This document shows positions 4,465 to 5,894 of a DNA stretch of 5,894 nucleotides, piece after piece. Location of the stretch: assembly GCA_014730285.1 (NCBI GenBank), contig WJIM01000313.1:1-5894 (forward strand). The letters run 5' to 3'. Position 1 is the stretch's first letter; every line of letters begins with the position of its first letter. Source of the DNA: Candidatus Zixiibacteriota bacterium. Its GTDB lineage: Bacteria > Zixibacteria > MSB-5A5 > JAABVY01. Under the pieces are notes generated by a model, which saw nothing but the letters and a program-made list of their open reading frames with translations, was not told where the DNA came from and did not search any database. Both the position numbers and the translations under genes were made by a program.

Positions 4465-5894
4465 ATGCACCCGAAAAACCCCCGCTGCGCATTTATATTC
4501 CTCGCGTTAGCGCTATTGTTTTTCCTATCACCGAATATTTATGCTGATCCTGTTGATAAGAATATACAGGATTCACTTATATCACTTGCCCCCGGAGAAC
4601 CATCTCTTCAGGAGCTATTGGACAGTCTTGGCTATACTATAGATGTAGCCAATGATGAGCTTGGATGGGAGGCCTTTTGCGCCGCCCCGGGATCCCAGGT
4701 AGCCATGATACTGGAACAGGTGGCAGCCTCAGCTACCAGCGCGTCCAGCGGCTGGTATGATGCTGCCGACAGCGCTGACAAGTATGAGCTGTTTGCGCCA
4801 GGAGATTCGGCCGGAGATTCGACTGTATTCATTATAGAGAACGCCGACTCGATTGGGTTCTATATGACTCCCAATCTTACCGGCTACGAATCATGGTATA
4901 CTCAGAATGTATATAATAATGACGGCTTCGATCACGCCCTCATATTTCCCACAGGCAATGCGCATGAGTATATCATTGCCTTCGAGGACTTGAAGGACGG
5001 CGGCGATGCCGATTATAACGACCTGGTATTCAGGGTGAGATTCGAAAATGCCCCGCCGGTATTGTCCCTGCCGGATGATATGTACTTTAATGTATGCTAT
5101 GAGGACTATGTCTGCTTTGATGTTGGGGCATACGATCTGAACTGCCTGGGCGATACTGTTACCCTGGAGATGCTCGAGGGTTATGGCAGTTTCACGACCC
5201 TGACAGGCCCCGGGGAGGTCTCAACCGAGCATTGCTTCATACCCTGGGCGACCGATTCGACCTATCTTTTCGTTTTCAAGGCCACTGATAATTCGGGTGC
5301 ATTTGTAATAGATTCTTTTGAAGTGGTTTATGATATTAACGAACGTCCGATATTCTCTCTGCCTGAGGATTTCGATACTTTGATCTGCGAATACGATTCG
5401 ATCTGTGTGCCGTTCGAGGTGTTTGACGCCGACGGTGATGATCTGGATATTGAGTTTCTCGAGGGAGAGGGTACAGTTAATTATATAAACGAGACATTCT
5501 GTTTCCTGCCGGATAAGGTAGATTTTGCAAGCTATACATTTGTTTTGAAGGCATCGGATTCATGCTGTTCTGCCAAGGAGACATTGGATCCCAATCTGGT
5601 TCCGGTGCCATGCCCCGAGGATACGATAACCATCGGTGTGACAGTAAATCTGGAGCCCGATCTGGTAACGGTGCCTGATTTCGATACGCTTATCTGCGAG
5701 CCGACAGAAATCTGCTTCCCGGTTTCGGCGACTGATGCCAATGAAGGTGATAATGTCACGATTTCCGTTTCCTCACCGGCAACTTATGACGGGCTGACCG
5801 GCGAGGTTTGCTTCATGGCCGATGCTGACGGCGTGTATGAGATCATCGTGACCGCCACCGACCAGCTTTGCGGGGCTGTGGCCGAGGATACTGT
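4465..5894 (+). CDS. Exported DUF4114 protein with cysteine-bearing Ig-like repeats (3' end outside window)
   Basis: The frame is open from ATG 4465 to the window end, giving 476 codons with no stop. AAGGAGG at 4451-4457 is an ideal Shine-Dalgarno. Residues 1-27 are a signal peptide (Lys4/Arg7, hydrophobic 9-22, likely cleavage after IYA-27), so the protein is exported. Residues of about 45-190 carry a DUF4114 domain ending in its hallmark AFEDLKDGGDADYNDLVFRV (172-191), acidic and probably calcium-binding. FDHA at 155-158 is its preceding strand. Three Ig-like or cadherin-like repeats of about 100 residues follow, starting near residues 196, 293 and 397. Each has a Cys-X5-Cys pair and a third cysteine. 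The protein is very acidic. By analogy with the first gene it may end in a dockerin or sorting domain beyond the window, but that is not visible. It is probably a surface or extracellular structural or adhesive protein, with no enzyme motif seen. Confidence 0.9.
   Translation, partial: MHPKNPRCAFIFLALALLFFLSPNIYADPVDKNIQDSLISLAPGEPSLQELLDSLGYTIDVANDELGWEAFCAAPGSQVAMILEQVAASATSASSGWYDAADSADKYELFAPGDSAGDSTVFIIENADSIGFYMTPNLTGYESWYTQNVYNNDGFDHALIFPTGNAHEYIIAFEDLKDGGDADYNDLVFRVRFENAPPVLSLPDDMYFNVCYEDYVCFDVGAYDLNCLGDTVTLEMLEGYGSFTTLTGPGEVSTEHCFIPWATDSTYLFVFKATDNSGAFVIDSFEVVYDINERPIFSLPEDFDTLICEYDSICVPFEVFDADGDDLDIEFLEGEGTVNYINETFCFLPDKVDFASYTFVLKASDSCCSAKETLDPNLVPVPCPEDTITIGVTVNLEPDLVTVPDFDTLICEPTEICFPVSATDANEGDNVTISVSSPATYDGLTGEVCFMADADGVYEIIVTATDQLCGAVAEDT
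5050..5892 (+). repeat. Three protein-level Ig-like repeats within the DUF4114 protein
   Basis: The units cover residues of about 196-292, 293-396 and 397-476 (the last cut by the window end). Shared marks are a leading L/VPxDFDTLIC-type strand, Cys-X5-Cys (211/217, 308/314, 411/417), a third cysteine followed by Phe (257, 346, 449), and a closing F/IVxKATD or VTATD strand (KATD, KASD, TATD). Spacing between first cysteines is 97 then 103 residues. Repeats 2 and 3 share FDTLICE exactly. The DNA itself is diverged, so these are old domain duplications rather than recent tandem copies. Confidence 0.75.

Noticed and set aside
4632..4832. Minus-strand open frame inside the DUF4114 gene
   Set aside because: The + strand frame has a signal peptide, Shine-Dalgarno and domain signature. 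The opposite frame is low-complexity Ser/Ala-rich shadow sequence.

Overview
The window looks like a piece of a Gram-negative genome from the FCB group, most likely an uncultured lineage such as Zixibacteria. The evidence is a secreted protein with a C-terminal type IX-like sorting domain (the 'FALLQNSPNPFNPST' signature) joined to a dockerin of the 'NEIxxAVLYTNYFIYG / DVNNDGxxLTVGDLVYLIRVITGD' style. A second exported protein combines DUF4114 with cysteine-bearing Ig-like repeats. The lineage call is inference from protein style, since no marker gene is present. All genes are on the + strand.

Layout. (1) 1-807: the 3' end of a large exported protein (dockerin, cohesin-like beta domain, sorting domain), closed by a strong intrinsic terminator at 828-858. 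(2) 859-1148: a gene-free stretch holding four perfect or near-perfect hairpins. Two of them share a GTCAAATC...GATTTGAC sequence, and the cluster is bounded by a 10-bp inverted repeat at 946 and 1101, so it looks like a dispersed REP/MITE-type element. (3) 1149-4051: two genes overlapping by 4 nt (ATGA), a UbiB/AarF/ABC1 atypical kinase with two C-terminal membrane helices, and a PD-(D/E)XK nuclease of the RecB/Cas4/AddB type with an Fe-S cluster cysteine set. (4) 4052-4464: an AT-rich 413-nt gap. It contains a good sigma70-like promoter followed exactly at its predicted start by a 138-nt region able to fold into a three-way junction closed by a 14-bp stem. After that come a second possible promoter and a small hairpin whose loop is complementary to the next gene's Shine-Dalgarno. 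(5) 4465-5894: the 5' part of a second exported protein with a signal peptide, a DUF4114 domain and three Ig-like repeats. It runs off the window.

How the parts relate. The kinase and nuclease are translationally coupled and probably one transcription unit, although their known family roles (quinone/lipid metabolism and DNA processing) give no obvious shared pathway. The two flanking exported proteins are independent units and belong to the cell-surface or extracellular protein set. The most unusual part is the structured leader or small RNA before the DUF4114 gene. I could not match it to a known RNA class by eye.
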